A stretch of DNA of 64,000 nt from Paracandidimonas soli (GCF_004342005.1 NZ_SMBX01000003.1:372001-436000); one strand, 5' to 3'. Shown: positions 8,754-18,549, numbered from the stretch's first letter. Made by a program: numbers and translations. Notes: generated by a model from the letters alone, not told the origin.

Positions 8754-9701
8754 ATGGCGGGGCAGGATCGCATTGTCATACGGCGCAAGAAAGTCGTAGC
8801 GGGCGCGCATCACGGCGGGAGCTGGAAGATCGCCTATGCCGATTTCGTGACGGCCATGATGGCGTTCTTCCTGGTCATGTGGCTGCTGTCGCTCGTGCCC
8901 AGGCAAGACCTGAAAGCCATCGCCGAATACTTCCGCATGCCGCTCATGGAAGCCATACAGGGCGGGCCGCAGGCTGATTCGGGCAGTTCGGTGGTGCCGG
9001 GCGGCTCGCCCAGCATCATACCCAACCCCTATTCCCTGACGCCGCCGATCGAAGGCGGAGGGGAGGGGCGTACCCAGCAGCCCCAGATCGATGCCGAGCG
9101 TCTCGATATCGAGCGCCTGGAACAATTGCAGTCGGATCTGGAGGATCTGATCAAAACGGATCCCGTGCTGCGCCATTTCCAGCCGCAATTGCTGCTGGAC
9201 ATGACGCCCGACGGGTTGCGGGTGCAGATCATCGACCAGCAGAACCGTCCCATGTTCGCCACGGGCAGCGCGCAGGTGCAGCCGTATATGCGCAGCATCC
9301 TGCGCGAGCTCGGACCGGTGTTCAACCGGCTGCCGAATTCACTGAGCATTTCGGGGCATACCGATGCGCTCCAGTATGCAACGGGGGAAAGGCTCTACAG
9401 CAATTGGGAGCTGTCGGCGGATCGCGCCAATGCCGCCCGGCAGGAACTGGTGGCGGGCGGCATGTCCGAGCCCAAGATCAAGCAGGTGCTCGGGCTGGCG
9501 TCTACCGTGAATCTCGTTAAAGACAATCCGTTTGCGGCCGTTAACCGTCGAATCAGCATTCTGGTGCTTAATCAGCGTGCCGAACGCAGGATCGATGAGC
9601 AGAATGAAATGCGCGCAGGCTACGGCAATGTGGAAGAGCAGCTTCTCATGCCTGCGCCGGCGCTAGATGACGCCTTGCTTGAACAGCTCGGCGCCCCCTG
9701 A
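8754..9701 (+). CDS. motB: Flagellar motor stator protein MotB
   Basis: A 315-residue stator subunit. The single membrane helix holds the proton-binding Asp30 (YADFVTAMMAFF). The C-terminal OmpA-like peptidoglycan-binding domain, with SISGHTDALQY and NRRISILVL, anchors the stator to the wall. The start has a good upstream site in the motA tail. Within its last 60 codons lies a strong match to a sigma-28 promoter that would feed cheA, with locally unusual AT-rich codons (GTT AAA, GTT AAC). Confidence 0.96.
   Translation: MAGQDRIVIRRKKVVAGAHHGGSWKIAYADFVTAMMAFFLVMWLLSLVPRQDLKAIAEYFRMPLMEAIQGGPQADSGSSVVPGGSPSIIPNPYSLTPPIEGGGEGRTQQPQIDAERLDIERLEQLQSDLEDLIKTDPVLRHFQPQLLLDMTPDGLRVQIIDQQNRPMFATGSAQVQPYMRSILRELGPVFNRLPNSLSISGHTDALQYATGERLYSNWELSADRANAARQELVAGGMSEPKIKQVLGLASTVNLVKDNPFAAVNRRISILVLNQRAERRIDEQNEMRAGYGNVEEQLLMPAPALDDALLEQLGAP
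9518..9544 (+). promoter_or_regulatory. Sigma-28 (FliA) promoter candidate inside motB
   Basis: TAAA (9518-9521), exactly 15 bases, then GCCGTTAA (9537-9544). This is one base from the enteric FliA consensus TAAA-N15-GCCGATAA and the same form as the site upstream of flgK. It lies about 185 bases before the cheA start and would give late, FliA-dependent expression of the che genes. Confidence 0.65.
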
Positions 9702-9728
9702 AAAAGAAAAGGGCAGAAGGAATCCGCA

Positions 9729-11822
9729 ATGAGTACAGGGCTTGACCTCAGCCAGTTTTTCGACACATTTTTCGATGAAGCGGGCGAATTGCTGGCAGAC
9801 ATGGAGCAACTGCTGCTGGGGCTGGATATCGACAATCCGGACATCGATCAGCTCAATGCCATTTTCAGGGCGGCGCACTCCATCAAGGGAGGCGCCGGGA
9901 CCTTCGGCTGCTTCGGCCAACTGACGGATACCACGCATTTGCTGGAAAACATTCTCGATGCATTGCGTCGCGGCGAAATGTCGCTGAGGCAGGACATGAT
10001 CGACCTTTTTCTGGAGACCAAGGATGTGCTGACCGATCAAGTCGCTGCTTACCGCGCATCGCAGCAGCCCGACGCGGAAACCTACGAGCGTATCTGCGCG
10101 CAATTGCGGCAACTGGCCCAGGAGAAAAAAGACGCCGGAACCCCGGGCGCAAAACCCGCGCCGGCGTCGCAGCCCGTGTCGCAGCCCGAGGTCGAGACCC
10201 CGGCTTCCTCCCCGGCCATGGAAGCCGTCCAGGCTTCCGCGGACGGCTTGCCGCTGCATGTCAGGCTGCTGAACGTCAATGAGAAGGACGCAGCCGCATT
10301 GCGGGACGAAATGGCGTTGCTGGGCGACGTATTGCACACGCAAGCCCATGCTGATGGACTGTCGATCTGGCTTTCGACCACGGCATCGGTGTCCGACATC
10401 GAGGCGGTCTGCTGCTTCATCATTGACGAAAAACAGGTGAAGATCGTTCCGGAGCCCGTGCCATCGGCGCAGGCTTCCGTCGTCGCGCAGCCACAAGAGG
10501 CTGCGGCCCAGCCGGTTGCCGCAGGGCAATCCAAAGCCGCGGCGCAGCCGGCCATCGCCGAACCGCCCAAGGCCGCTGCGCCTGCGAAGCCGGCGGAGGG
10601 CAAGCCCGCTGCGCAAGTCGGCAAGCCGTCCGCGGCGGCGAAGGACAGCAGCAGCACCATCCGGGTTGGTGTCGAAAAAGTCGACCAGATCATCAATCTG
10701 GTTGGCGAGCTTGTCATTACGCAGGCCATGCTCGTGCAGATGGCGTCCACGCTGGATCCGGTCGTGCATGACCGCCTGCTCAACGGCATCGAGCAATTGG
10801 ATCGCAATGCCCGCGACCTGCAGGAGGCCGTGATGTCCATCCGCATGATGCCCATGGACTACGTGTTCAGCCGCTTTCCCAGGGTCGTGCGCGAAAACGC
10901 CACGAAAATGGGCAAGCGCATCCGCCTGGTCACGCAGGGCCAGGCGACCGAGCTGGACAAAAGCCTGATCGAACGCATCATCGATCCGTTGACGCACCTG
11001 GTGCGCAACAGCCTGGACCACGGTTTCGAGCTGCCGGACGACCGTATCGCCGCAGGCAAGAATCCCGAGGGCACGCTGACGCTGTCGGCGCAGCACAATG
11101 GCGGGCAGATCGTCATTGAGGTGTCCGATGACGGCACCGGCCTGTCGCGCGAGAAAATCCTGAAGAAGGCCATGTCCCAGGGATTCCCGGTCAATGAGTC
11201 CACGCCGGACGAAGAGCTCTGGCAGCTGATTTTCGCGCCGGGCTTTTCCACTGCGGCGGTCGTGACGGATATTTCCGGGCGTGGCGTCGGCATGGATGTC
11301 GTGCGCCGCAACATCCAGGGCATGGGCGGGCACGTTCACCTGTCTTCCCGCGCGGGGCAGGGAACGACCACCCGCATCGTGTTGCCGCTGACCCTGGCCA
11401 TCCTGGACGGCATGTCGGTGCGCGTGGGGGATGAGACCTTCATCTTGCCGCTCAGCCATGTGACCGAGTCGCTGCAGCCTGCGCCGGAGCAGGTCTACAG
11501 CATTTCGGAAACAGAGAAAATGCTGCATGTGCGCGGCGAGTACCTTCCCATCGTGGCGCTGCACCAGGTGTTCGACGTGGGCAGCGCAGAGGCCGATATC
11601 TCGAAATCGATCGCCGTCATCCTCAAGGCGGAGGAAGTCCGCTTTGCATTGCTCGTCGATCACCTGATCGGCCAGCACCAGGTCGTCGTGAAGAACCTGG
11701 AGGCCAACTACCGCAAGATTCCAGGCGTTTCCGCCGCCACCATTCTCGGAGACGGCAGCGTGGCGCTGATCGTCGACGTCTTTGCATTGATGCGTTTTAC
11801 GCGCGAGCGCGTGGCTGCCTGA
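9729..11822 (+). CDS. cheA: Chemotaxis histidine kinase CheA
   Basis: A 697-residue kinase that phosphorylates CheY and CheB. The P1 domain carries phospho-His50 (AAHSIKGGAG). A P2-like CheY-binding domain (about residues 170-245) sits between Ala/Pro-rich linkers. P3 dimerisation starts near 310. The P4 ATPase has its N box HLVRNSLDHGFE near 425, DDGTGL near 466 and GRGVGMDVV near 517. The P5 CheW-like domain fills the C-terminus from about 555. All catalytic motifs are intact. It is followed by cheW after 27 bases. Confidence 0.97.
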   Translation: MSTGLDLSQFFDTFFDEAGELLADMEQLLLGLDIDNPDIDQLNAIFRAAHSIKGGAGTFGCFGQLTDTTHLLENILDALRRGEMSLRQDMIDLFLETKDVLTDQVAAYRASQQPDAETYERICAQLRQLAQEKKDAGTPGAKPAPASQPVSQPEVETPASSPAMEAVQASADGLPLHVRLLNVNEKDAAALRDEMALLGDVLHTQAHADGLSIWLSTTASVSDIEAVCCFIIDEKQVKIVPEPVPSAQASVVAQPQEAAAQPVAAGQSKAAAQPAIAEPPKAAAPAKPAEGKPAAQVGKPSAAAKDSSSTIRVGVEKVDQIINLVGELVITQAMLVQMASTLDPVVHDRLLNGIEQLDRNARDLQEAVMSIRMMPMDYVFSRFPRVVRENATKMGKRIRLVTQGQATELDKSLIERIIDPLTHLVRNSLDHGFELPDDRIAAGKNPEGTLTLSAQHNGGQIVIEVSDDGTGLSREKILKKAMSQGFPVNESTPDEELWQLIFAPGFSTAAVVTDISGRGVGMDVVRRNIQGMGGHVHLSSRAGQGTTTRIVLPLTLAILDGMSVRVGDETFILPLSHVTESLQPAPEQVYSISETEKMLHVRGEYLPIVALHQVFDVGSAEADISKSIAVILKAEEVRFALLVDHLIGQHQVVVKNLEANYRKIPGVSAATILGDGSVALIVDVFALMRFTRERVAA

Positions 11823-11849
11823 CGGCAGCGCCGCATACCGGAGAATTCC

Positions 11850-12350
11850 ATGAACGATAAAAGCGAACTGAATCCGAATACCGCGGACATGTCGGGCCAG
11901 GAGTACCTGGTCTTCACGCTGGCGGACCAGGAATACGGTATCGATATCCTGAAAGTGCAGGAAATCCGCGGCTACGACAGCCAGGCGGTAACGCGCATCG
12001 CCAACGTGCCGTCCTTCATCAAGGGGGTGACCAACCTGCGCGGCATCATCGTGCCCATCGTCGACATGCGTATCAAGTTTCGTCTCGAGAATGTCGAATA
12101 CAACAGCCAGACGGTCGTCATCATCCTCAACCTGAAGTCGCGCGTCGTCGGCATGGTTGTGGACGGCGTGTCCGATGTGCTGGTGCTGCAGTCGTCGCAG
12201 CTGAGCGCCGCGCCCCAGTTCGGCGCCGCGTTCTCCACGGAATACCTGACGGGCATCGGCACCATTGGCGATCGCATGCTGATCCTGGTGGATATCGAGC
12301 GGCTGATGACGAGCGAGGAGATGGCGCTCGTGGAAGAGGCGATGGCCTGA
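11850..12350 (+). CDS. cheW: Chemotaxis coupling protein CheW
   Basis: A 166-residue adaptor that links receptors to CheA at the cell pole. It is a single CheW domain: [20 protein letters not shown] opens it, [20 protein letters not shown] is the classical receptor/CheA-contacting stretch, and [17 protein letters not shown] closes it. A GGAGA ribosome site precedes the ATG. It sits between cheA and a receptor gene in the operon. Confidence 0.96.
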   Translation: MNDKSELNPNTADMSGQEYLVFTLADQEYGIDILKVQEIRGYDSQAVTRIANVPSFIKGVTNLRGIIVPIVDMRIKFRLENVEYNSQTVVIILNLKSRVVGMVVDGVSDVLVLQSSQLSAAPQFGAAFSTEYLTGIGTIGDRMLILVDIERLMTSEEMALVEEAMA

Positions 12351-12404
12351 ACGCCTGGCCGCACAAGGCGCTGGGCCGTAGCACAGAGTTTTTGGAAATG
12401 GGGG

Positions 12405-12426
12405 ACGCAGCCGTTCGCGGCTGCGT
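12405..12426 (+). other. UUCG-capped hairpin between cheW and mcp
   Basis: Nine-base arms ACGCAGCCG and CGGCTGCGT enclose a TTCG tetraloop, a very stable RNA hairpin. No T-run follows, so it is more likely a partial attenuator or RNA-stability element than a full terminator. Confidence 0.5.
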
Positions 12427-12477
12427 TCGGGGCATGTCGAACGGCAGCGGGAAGTGCGTATGGAGGCGCACAACATC

Positions 12478-14202
12478 ATGCGTAACAGTATAAAAATGAA
12501 ATTCATCGGAAATCTGAAAATACGCACCAGCCTGATACTCGTGCTGGTATTTTTCCTGTTGATGCTCATCGCGGGCGCGGCGCTCGGACTGCTGTCCATG
12601 CGTGCCAACAACCAGGCGCTGCAAGAGATCACGAACAGCCAGCGGACGGTAACGGCCCTGAAGCTGGCGGTGGACCGATACAAGGATGCCCAGTCCCAGC
12701 TGGGCAGGGCGCTGGCTTCGCATGTGACGGCCCAGTCGAATGCGCTGTCCTCCGGAAGCCAGTCCATCGGGTCCGAGGCCTCGCGCCTGCTCGAAGCGTC
12801 CAAGGCGTCCTACAAGCGCTCGCTCAGTTCGTTCGCCGAATATGTAAAACTGGCTGCCACCACATCGGGCAGCGGCGGGCAGTTCGCCAACAATGTGCGT
12901 TCCGCCTATACAGGACTGATGGACGAAGGCATGCCCGATTTGTACACCGCCATGGAAAAAGGCGATGTCCACGCCTTCAACGATACATTCTCCAGCCTGA
13001 CGCAGTACCTGGAGGACGATTTCTTCACGGCGTTCAACGCGGTCAATCGCCACCAGCAGAACATCATCGACCGCGCCTACGATTCGCAGGTCACCTATTA
13101 CGAGTATGTGATCATGATCGTCAGCGTCGGCGTGGTGCTGTGCGTGCTGATCGCATTGCTGGCCTATGTCTTCCTTGGGCGCATGGTGCTCAGGCCGCTC
13201 AATCAGGCCATACAGCATTTCGAACGCATCGCCGCTGGCGATCTGACGCAGCGCATCCAACTGCGTTCCACGAACGAAATCGGCATGCTCTACGACGGCA
13301 TGCGCAAGATGCAGGAAAGCCTGACGCGCACCGTCGGCATCGTGCGCCAGGGAGTCGAGGAGATCACGCATGGATCCCACGAGATATTCGTCGGCAATAC
13401 CGATCTCAGCAGCCGCACGGAGCAGCAGGCGGCATCGCTGCAGCAGACCGCGGCCAGCATGGAGGAGCTCTCCAGCACGGTCAAGCTGAACACGGACAAC
13501 GCCCTGCAGGCGGACAGCCTGGCGAAGAATGCGTCCGGGGTCGCGTTGCGCGGTGGAGAAACGGTGTCGGCCGTCGTAACCACCATGGACGAGATTTCCC
13601 GCAGCTCGGGCAAGATCGCGGAAATTGTCAGCGTGATCGACGGCATCGCCTTCCAGACGAATATCCTGGCGCTGAATGCGGCGGTCGAGGCGGCGCGCGC
13701 GGGCGAGCAGGGCAAAGGCTTTGCCGTGGTGGCGGGCGAAGTGCGAGCCTTGGCGCAGCGCAGCGCGCAGGCCGCCAAGGAAATCAAGACGCTGATCGAA
13801 GAGTCCCTGAGCAAGGTCAAGGCGGGCGCGCTTCAGGCGGGCGAGGCGGGAACCGTCATGCGCGAAATCGTCGAATCCGTGCAGGGCGTCACTACGATCA
13901 TGACGGAAATCTCTTCGGCATCGCGCGAGCAATCCGAAGGCATCGGACAGGTGAATCTGGCCGTCGCCGAGATGGACGGTGTCGTCCAGCAGAATGCGGC
14001 GCTGGTCGAGCAGGCCGCCGCCGCGGCCGGATCCCTGCAGGAGCAGGCGCACCGGCTGAGCGAGGCCGTGTCCATATTCAAGATCAATGCGGCGGATGTG
14101 ATCGAAGTCACCGCGGCGCACTTGTCGCACAACGGCCAGTACGGTCCGGCCAGCCTTGAGGCTGGAGGCGAGGCGCTTCCGGACGCACTGGCTGGCGCAT
14201 GA
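12478..14202 (+). CDS. Methyl-accepting chemotaxis protein
   Basis: A 574-residue chemoreceptor with classical layout: TM1 about 18-38, a periplasmic four-helix-type domain to about 210, TM2 about 212-232, HAMP to about 285, then the cytoplasmic signalling rod with the conserved tip [20 protein letters not shown]. The start used has a GGAGG 11 bases upstream; ATG at 12460 or GTG at 12454 would add 6-8 residues. The tail ends ALAGA without a CheR pentapeptide. Its position between cheW and cheR suggests it is a main receptor. The ligand is unknown. Confidence 0.93.
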   Translation: MRNSIKMKFIGNLKIRTSLILVLVFFLLMLIAGAALGLLSMRANNQALQEITNSQRTVTALKLAVDRYKDAQSQLGRALASHVTAQSNALSSGSQSIGSEASRLLEASKASYKRSLSSFAEYVKLAATTSGSGGQFANNVRSAYTGLMDEGMPDLYTAMEKGDVHAFNDTFSSLTQYLEDDFFTAFNAVNRHQQNIIDRAYDSQVTYYEYVIMIVSVGVVLCVLIALLAYVFLGRMVLRPLNQAIQHFERIAAGDLTQRIQLRSTNEIGMLYDGMRKMQESLTRTVGIVRQGVEEITHGSHEIFVGNTDLSSRTEQQAASLQQTAASMEELSSTVKLNTDNALQADSLAKNASGVALRGGETVSAVVTTMDEISRSSGKIAEIVSVIDGIAFQTNILALNAAVEAARAGEQGKGFAVVAGEVRALAQRSAQAAKEIKTLIEESLSKVKAGALQAGEAGTVMREIVESVQGVTTIMTEISSASREQSEGIGQVNLAVAEMDGVVQQNAALVEQAAAAAGSLQEQAHRLSEAVSIFKINAADVIEVTAAHLSHNGQYGPASLEAGGEALPDALAGA

Positions 14203-14214
14203 ATGGCAGGTTGA

Positions 14215-15057
14215 ATGAGCGCTATTGAAATCGGCAGTATTTTTGCGGCGCCTTCCTATCCTCCGGCTGTGCCGGAGGATTTTGATCGTTGCGTCAAGCT
14301 GCTGCAGAAACGCGCGGGTATCGTTCTTGGCGAGCACAAGCGCGAAATGATAGGACGCATCCTTGGGGCTCGCGCCAAGGCTGTGAACATGCAGACGATT
14401 CGTTCATATCTGGACCTTTTGGCGCAGAATCCGGGCGCGCAGGAGTGGGAGCATTTCATCAATGCTTTCACCATCAACCACACGGCCTTCTTTCGCGAGC
14501 GGCACCACTTCGAAATGCTGGCCGATTTCGTGAAGCGGCGCAGGGCGCCGGTATCGATCTGGTGCTGTGCGGCATCGACGGGCGAAGAGGTCTATACGAT
14601 CGCTCTCACGCTGGCGCAGGCGGGCCATACGGCGGAAAACGGCGCGCGCATCTGGGCCACCGATATCGATACGGAGGCCGTGCAGCGCGCCAGGCAGGGC
14701 GTCTATTCCATGGACAGGGTCAAGCCGGTGCCGCCGGACCGGCTGAGAACCTATTTCCAGCGCGGCACGGGAAAGAATGCGGGCATGGTGCGGGTCAAGC
14801 CGGTATTGCGCAACATGGTCGAATTCGATGTGCTGAACCTGCTGGATCCTTCCTGGCCCATCCAGGGCAAGTTCGATGCGATTTTCTGCCGGAACATCAT
14901 GATCTATTTCGACAAGGAAACGCAGTCGAGAATCCTCGACAGATTTGCGCCCGTCCTGAAGCCGGACGGGCTGCTTTTTGCGGGGCATTCGGAAAACTTC
15001 ACCTATCTGACAAAGGCATTCCGCTTGCGGGGGCAAACGGTCTATGTCCGTTCCTGA
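14215..15057 (+). CDS. cheR: Chemoreceptor methyltransferase CheR
   Basis: A 280-residue SAM-dependent enzyme that methylates glutamates on receptors to set adaptation. It has an N-terminal helical domain, then FTINHTAFFRERHHF, the SAM site CCAASTGEEVYTIAL near residue 116 and FCRNIMIYFD near 224. The start lies 12 bases after the receptor stop. It acts against CheB, encoded next. The beta-subdomain that binds C-terminal pentapeptides could be used by the receptor at 35.5-37.0 kb, which ends DWVEF. Confidence 0.96.
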   Translation: MSAIEIGSIFAAPSYPPAVPEDFDRCVKLLQKRAGIVLGEHKREMIGRILGARAKAVNMQTIRSYLDLLAQNPGAQEWEHFINAFTINHTAFFRERHHFEMLADFVKRRRAPVSIWCCAASTGEEVYTIALTLAQAGHTAENGARIWATDIDTEAVQRARQGVYSMDRVKPVPPDRLRTYFQRGTGKNAGMVRVKPVLRNMVEFDVLNLLDPSWPIQGKFDAIFCRNIMIYFDKETQSRILDRFAPVLKPDGLLFAGHSENFTYLTKAFRLRGQTVYVRS

Positions 15058-15116
15058 GGAATCACAACGCGTGCCGGCGGCCATGAGCCAGCGTGGAGGC
15101 ATGCGGTAGAAACGAG

Positions 15117-16175
15117 ATGTCCATGAAGAAAATTCGTGTTTTATGTGTCGACGACTCCGCTCTGGTGCGTGGATTGATGACGGAAATCATCAACGGAAAG
15201 CCCGATATGGAAGTGGTCGCCGTCGCGCCGGACCCGCTGGTGGCGCGCGAGCTCATCAAGCAGCACAACCCCGACGTGCTGACGCTGGATGTCGAAATGC
15301 CGCGCATGGACGGCCTGGACTTCCTCGAGCGCCTGATGCGCCTGCGCCCCATGCCGGTCGTCATGGTGTCCTCCCTGACCGAGCGCAATTCCGAGGTCAC
15401 GCTGCGCGCCCTCGAGCTGGGCGCCGTGGATTTCGTCACCAAGCCGAAGCTGGGGCTGCGGGACGGACTGATGGAATACGCGGACATCATCGCCGACAAG
15501 ATCAGGGCCGCAGCGGCATCCCGGCCACGCCAGGCCCCGAAGGAGCGCGTCACGACGCGCCTGGCCATGGCGCAGCCGTTCTCCACGACGGAGAAGCTCA
15601 TTCTCATCGGCGCCTCCACGGGCGGAACCGAGGCCATTCGCCAGGTGCTGGAGCCCTTGCCGGCGAACAGTCCAGCCATCCTGATCACGCAGCACATGCC
15701 GGCCGGCTTCACGCGTTCGTTCGTGCAGCGGCTGGACAATCTCTGCGCGGTACAGGTGCACGAGGCGGAGGACGGACAGCGGGTGCTGCCAGGGCACGTC
15801 TACCTGGCGCCGGGAGGGGTGGCCCACATGAAGCTGGCCAGGTCGGGCGCCAATTACATCGTCCAGCTGGAGGACAGCGAGCCGGTCAATCGCCACCGGC
15901 CGTCGGTCGACGTACTGTTCCATTCCGCCGCCAAGGTGGCGGGCAAGAATGCGGTCGGCGCCATTCTTACCGGCATGGGCAAGGATGGCGCGCAGGGGCT
16001 GCTGGCCATGCGCGAGGCGGGAGCCGTCACCTTTGCACAGGATGAGGCCAGCTGCGTGGTGTTCGGCATGCCAAGGGAAGCGCTGCACATCGGTGCGGCC
16101 ATGGAGGCGGTTCCCCTGTCGCAGATGAGTGAACGCATCCTGGCAAGCGCGGGAGCCTATGGACATCGTGTTTGA
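15117..16175 (+). CDS. cheB: Chemotaxis methylesterase/response regulator CheB
   Basis: About 352 residues. The N-terminal receiver has phospho-acceptor Asp58 ([11 protein letters not shown]) and acidic residues at 12-13. The C-terminal methylesterase has GASTGG near 166 (nucleophile Ser), TQHMP near 192 (His) and GMGKDGAQG near 288 (Asp). It removes methyl groups from, and deamidates, receptors when phosphorylated by CheA. The start is ATG 15117 or 15123 (MSMKKIRVL). No cheD gene is present beside it, although cheD is common at this position in related loci. Confidence 0.96.
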   Translation: MSMKKIRVLCVDDSALVRGLMTEIINGKPDMEVVAVAPDPLVARELIKQHNPDVLTLDVEMPRMDGLDFLERLMRLRPMPVVMVSSLTERNSEVTLRALELGAVDFVTKPKLGLRDGLMEYADIIADKIRAAAASRPRQAPKERVTTRLAMAQPFSTTEKLILIGASTGGTEAIRQVLEPLPANSPAILITQHMPAGFTRSFVQRLDNLCAVQVHEAEDGQRVLPGHVYLAPGGVAHMKLARSGANYIVQLEDSEPVNRHRPSVDVLFHSAAKVAGKNAVGAILTGMGKDGAQGLLAMREAGAVTFAQDEASCVVFGMPREALHIGAAMEAVPLSQMSERILASAGAYGHRV

Positions 16176-16202
16176 ATTTTCCTTTTTACCGGAGAGTGCC
16201 AA

Positions 16203-16592
16203 GTGGTACAGAAAAACATAAAGATTCTGGTGGTCGATGACTTTCCCACCATGCGTCGCATCATCAGGAACCTGCTCAAGGATCTTGGTTTCGAAAACGT
16301 GGAAGAGGCCGAGGACGGCGCCATGGGCCTGGACAAGCTGCGCAACGGCAATTTCGATTTCGTCGTGTCCGACTGGAACATGCCCAATCTGGACGGCCTG
16401 AGCATGCTGCAGCAGATCCGGGCCGATCCTGGTCTTTCCAAGCTGCCCGTGCTCATGGTGACGGCGGAGGCGAAGAAGGAGAACATCATTGCCGCGGCGC
16501 AGGCTGGCGCCAACGGCTACGTGGTCAAGCCGTTCACGGCGGCGACGCTGGAAGAAAAGCTGAACAAGATCTTCGAAAAACTGGGCGGATAG
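16203..16592 (+). CDS. cheY: Chemotaxis response regulator CheY
   Basis: A 129-residue single receiver domain that, when phosphorylated by CheA, binds FliM/FliN and switches rotation. All key residues are seen: Asp12-Asp13, phospho-Asp57 ([12 protein letters not shown]), Thr87 (LMVTAEA) and Lys109 (VVKPFT). The sequence is close to the enteric type. It is followed after 9 bases by its phosphatase gene cheZ. Confidence 0.97.
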   Translation: MVQKNIKILVVDDFPTMRRIIRNLLKDLGFENVEEAEDGAMGLDKLRNGNFDFVVSDWNMPNLDGLSMLQQIRADPGLSKLPVLMVTAEAKKENIIAAAQAGANGYVVKPFTAATLEEKLNKIFEKLGG

Positions 16593-16601
16593 GGAGGCCG
16601 T

Positions 16602-17243
16602 ATGGAGCATGCCGATTTTCCGGCCAGCAAGGCAGTGGATGACAATGCGGATCTGATTCACCGCATCGCGCAGTTGACGCGCATGCTGCGCGAAAGCATG
16701 CGCGAACTGGGGCTGGACCAGGCGATCAAGGATGCCGCCCACGCCATCCCCGATGCGCGGGACCGCCTGCATTACGTGGCGCGCATGACCGAACAGGCGG
16801 CCAACCGGGTGCTGAACGCGGCGGAGGAAGTCCAGCCGTTGCAGGACGATCTGCAGAAGCGGGCCAAGACGCTGGACGAGCGCTGGCAGCAGTGGTTCGA
16901 TGCGCCGGTGGAATTGCCTCAGGCCCGCGCTCTGGTGGACGACACCCGCGGCCTGCTGGCCGATGTCCCGTCGTATACACAGAAGACCCAGAACAATCTG
17001 CTCGACATCATCATGGCGCAGGATTTCCAGGACCTGACCGGCCAGGTCATCATGAAAATGCTGGGCGTGGTGACCGCCATCGAAACCGAGCTGGTCCAGG
17101 TGCTGGTCGACAGCGTGCCGCAGGAGCGCAGGGAAGAAGCGGCGGCCTCGCTCATGAACGGTCCCGTCGTCAACCCGAACAAGACGGAAGTCGTGACCAG
17201 CCAGGACCAGGTGGACGATCTGCTGGACAGCCTGGGCTTCTGA
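16602..17243 (+). CDS. cheZ: CheY-P phosphatase CheZ
   Basis: A 213-residue helical protein that speeds CheY dephosphorylation. The catalytic region AQDFQDLTGQVIMKM (about residues 138-152) supplies the conserved Gln and Asp. The C-terminal helix QDQVDDLLDSLGF is the CheY-tethering peptide. Cells with CheZ usually do not need CheC or CheX, and none is seen here. It is the last gene of the mot-che operon. Confidence 0.96.
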   Translation: MEHADFPASKAVDDNADLIHRIAQLTRMLRESMRELGLDQAIKDAAHAIPDARDRLHYVARMTEQAANRVLNAAEEVQPLQDDLQKRAKTLDERWQQWFDAPVELPQARALVDDTRGLLADVPSYTQKTQNNLLDIIMAQDFQDLTGQVIMKMLGVVTAIETELVQVLVDSVPQERREEAAASLMNGPVVNPNKTEVVTSQDQVDDLLDSLGF

Positions 17244-17322
17244 ACGGTTCCGGGACGCCGGGCTTGCCGCTCGCATCAAGGACGGCAGGGTTGCTGCCGC
17301 AGGCCGGAGTTCTACGACGAAT

Positions 17323-17346
17323 AAGCTGACTTTCCGGCGTCAGCTT
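17323..17346 (+). other. Inverted repeat between cheZ and flhB
   Basis: AAGCTGAC (17323-17330) and GTCAGCTT (17339-17346) form a perfect 8-bp stem with an 8-base loop, halfway between cheZ and flhB. No T-run follows. It could end the che transcript weakly or act as an operator for the flhBAF operon. Confidence 0.45.
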
Positions 17347-17406
17347 GCCGGATCGCGCCATGGGCAATGCTTTTAGAATCGCAGCTACTTTCTGGTGTTG
17401 CGATCA

Positions 17407-18549
17407 ATGGCAGAGGATAGCGATCTCGAAAAAACCGAACCGGCGTCACCTCGCCGCCTGGAAAAGGCGCGCGAGGAGGGTCAGGTCGTCCGTTCCCGGG
17501 AGCTCAACACCTTTTTGCTGCTTGCCGCGGGGGTCGCCGGCCTGTGGTTCACCGGCGCGCATCTCTATCGCGAACTGAGCGGAGTCCTGCATTCGGGGCT
17601 GTGGTTCGATCCCAGGGCGGCCACGGATACCTCCGTCATGCTGGCCGTTGCCGCCAGTTCGGCATTCCAGGCGCTGCTGGCGCTGCTGCCCTTGTTCGTG
17701 CTTCTGGCGGTCACGGCCGTACTGGCATCCGTGCTGCTGGGCGGCTTTCTGCTGTCGGCCAAGGCGCTGGAGCCCAAATTCGAGCGCATGAACGTGCTCA
17801 AGGGCCTCAAGCGCATGGTGTCGGCGCAGACGCTGGTCGAGCTGATCAAGACCCTGGCCAAGGCGGCCCTCATCGGCAGCATCGGCGCGAGCGTCATCTG
17901 GCACTATCACGACAGGATGATCGCCTTGATGCATGCCACGGCGTCCGAGGCGCTGACGTCGGGCATGGAGCTGGTTGCGCTGTGCTGCGGGCTGATCGTC
18001 GCATCCCTGCTGCTGGTCGTGCTGATCGACGCGCCGTGGCAGCTGTTCAGCCATTTCAAGAAGCTGCGCATGTCGCGCCAGGATGTCAAGCAGGAACATA
18101 AGGAAAGCGAGGGAGACCCCCATGTCAAGGGGCGGATACGCCAGCAGCAGCGCGCCATGGCGCGCCGCCGCATGATGGCGGAGGTGCCCAAGGCCGACGT
18201 GGTCGTCACCAACCCTACGCATTACGCTGTCGCGCTGTCCTATGCGGAGGGCGGAACCGGCGCTCCCAGGGTGGTCGCCAAGGGAACCAACCTGATAGCG
18301 GCGACCATACGCCGCCTTGCCGAGGAAAACCGCGTGCCGGTGCTGCATGCTCCGCCGCTGGCGCGGGCGCTGCATGCCCACGTCGAGCTGGGCAGGGAAA
18401 TTCCGGTGGAGCTGTACTCCGCCGTGGCCAGGGTGCTGGCCTGGGTATATCAACTTAAGCGCTGGGAAACGGGCGTCGGCTCGGCTCCGGATGCGCCGGG
18501 CGACCTGCCGGTGCCGGCCGGCTTCGATCCGCTGCAGGCGAAGCCGTAA
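17407..18549 (+). CDS. flhB: Flagellar export switch protein FlhB
   Basis: A 380-residue inner-membrane protein of the flagellar type III secretion apparatus that controls the switch from hook to filament substrates. The N-terminus AEDSDLEKTEPASPRRLEKA is classical. Four membrane helices precede the cytoplasmic domain with the self-cleaving motif N269-P-T-H272. The start is the ATG giving MAEDSDLEK; the frame extends 4 codons upstream to a GTG. The C-terminal domain has a stand-alone paralogue in this window at 49.5 kb. Confidence 0.96.
   Translation: MAEDSDLEKTEPASPRRLEKAREEGQVVRSRELNTFLLLAAGVAGLWFTGAHLYRELSGVLHSGLWFDPRAATDTSVMLAVAASSAFQALLALLPLFVLLAVTAVLASVLLGGFLLSAKALEPKFERMNVLKGLKRMVSAQTLVELIKTLAKAALIGSIGASVIWHYHDRMIALMHATASEALTSGMELVALCCGLIVASLLLVVLIDAPWQLFSHFKKLRMSRQDVKQEHKESEGDPHVKGRIRQQQRAMARRRMMAEVPKADVVVTNPTHYAVALSYAEGGTGAPRVVAKGTNLIAATIRRLAEENRVPVLHAPPLARALHAHVELGREIPVELYSAVARVLAWVYQLKRWETGVGSAPDAPGDLPVPAGFDPLQAKP

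Noticed and set aside
9663..12803. Open frame of over 1000 codons antisense to cheA and cheW
   Set aside because: Its protein is composition-driven (His, Arg, Asp, Gln-rich) with no family motif, and it mirrors complete, motif-bearing genes on the plus strand. High GC in the third codon position creates such frames.
14208..15130. A cheD gene expected beside cheR and cheB
   Set aside because: cheR and cheB are separated by only about 60 bases; no CheD motif is found in any frame here.
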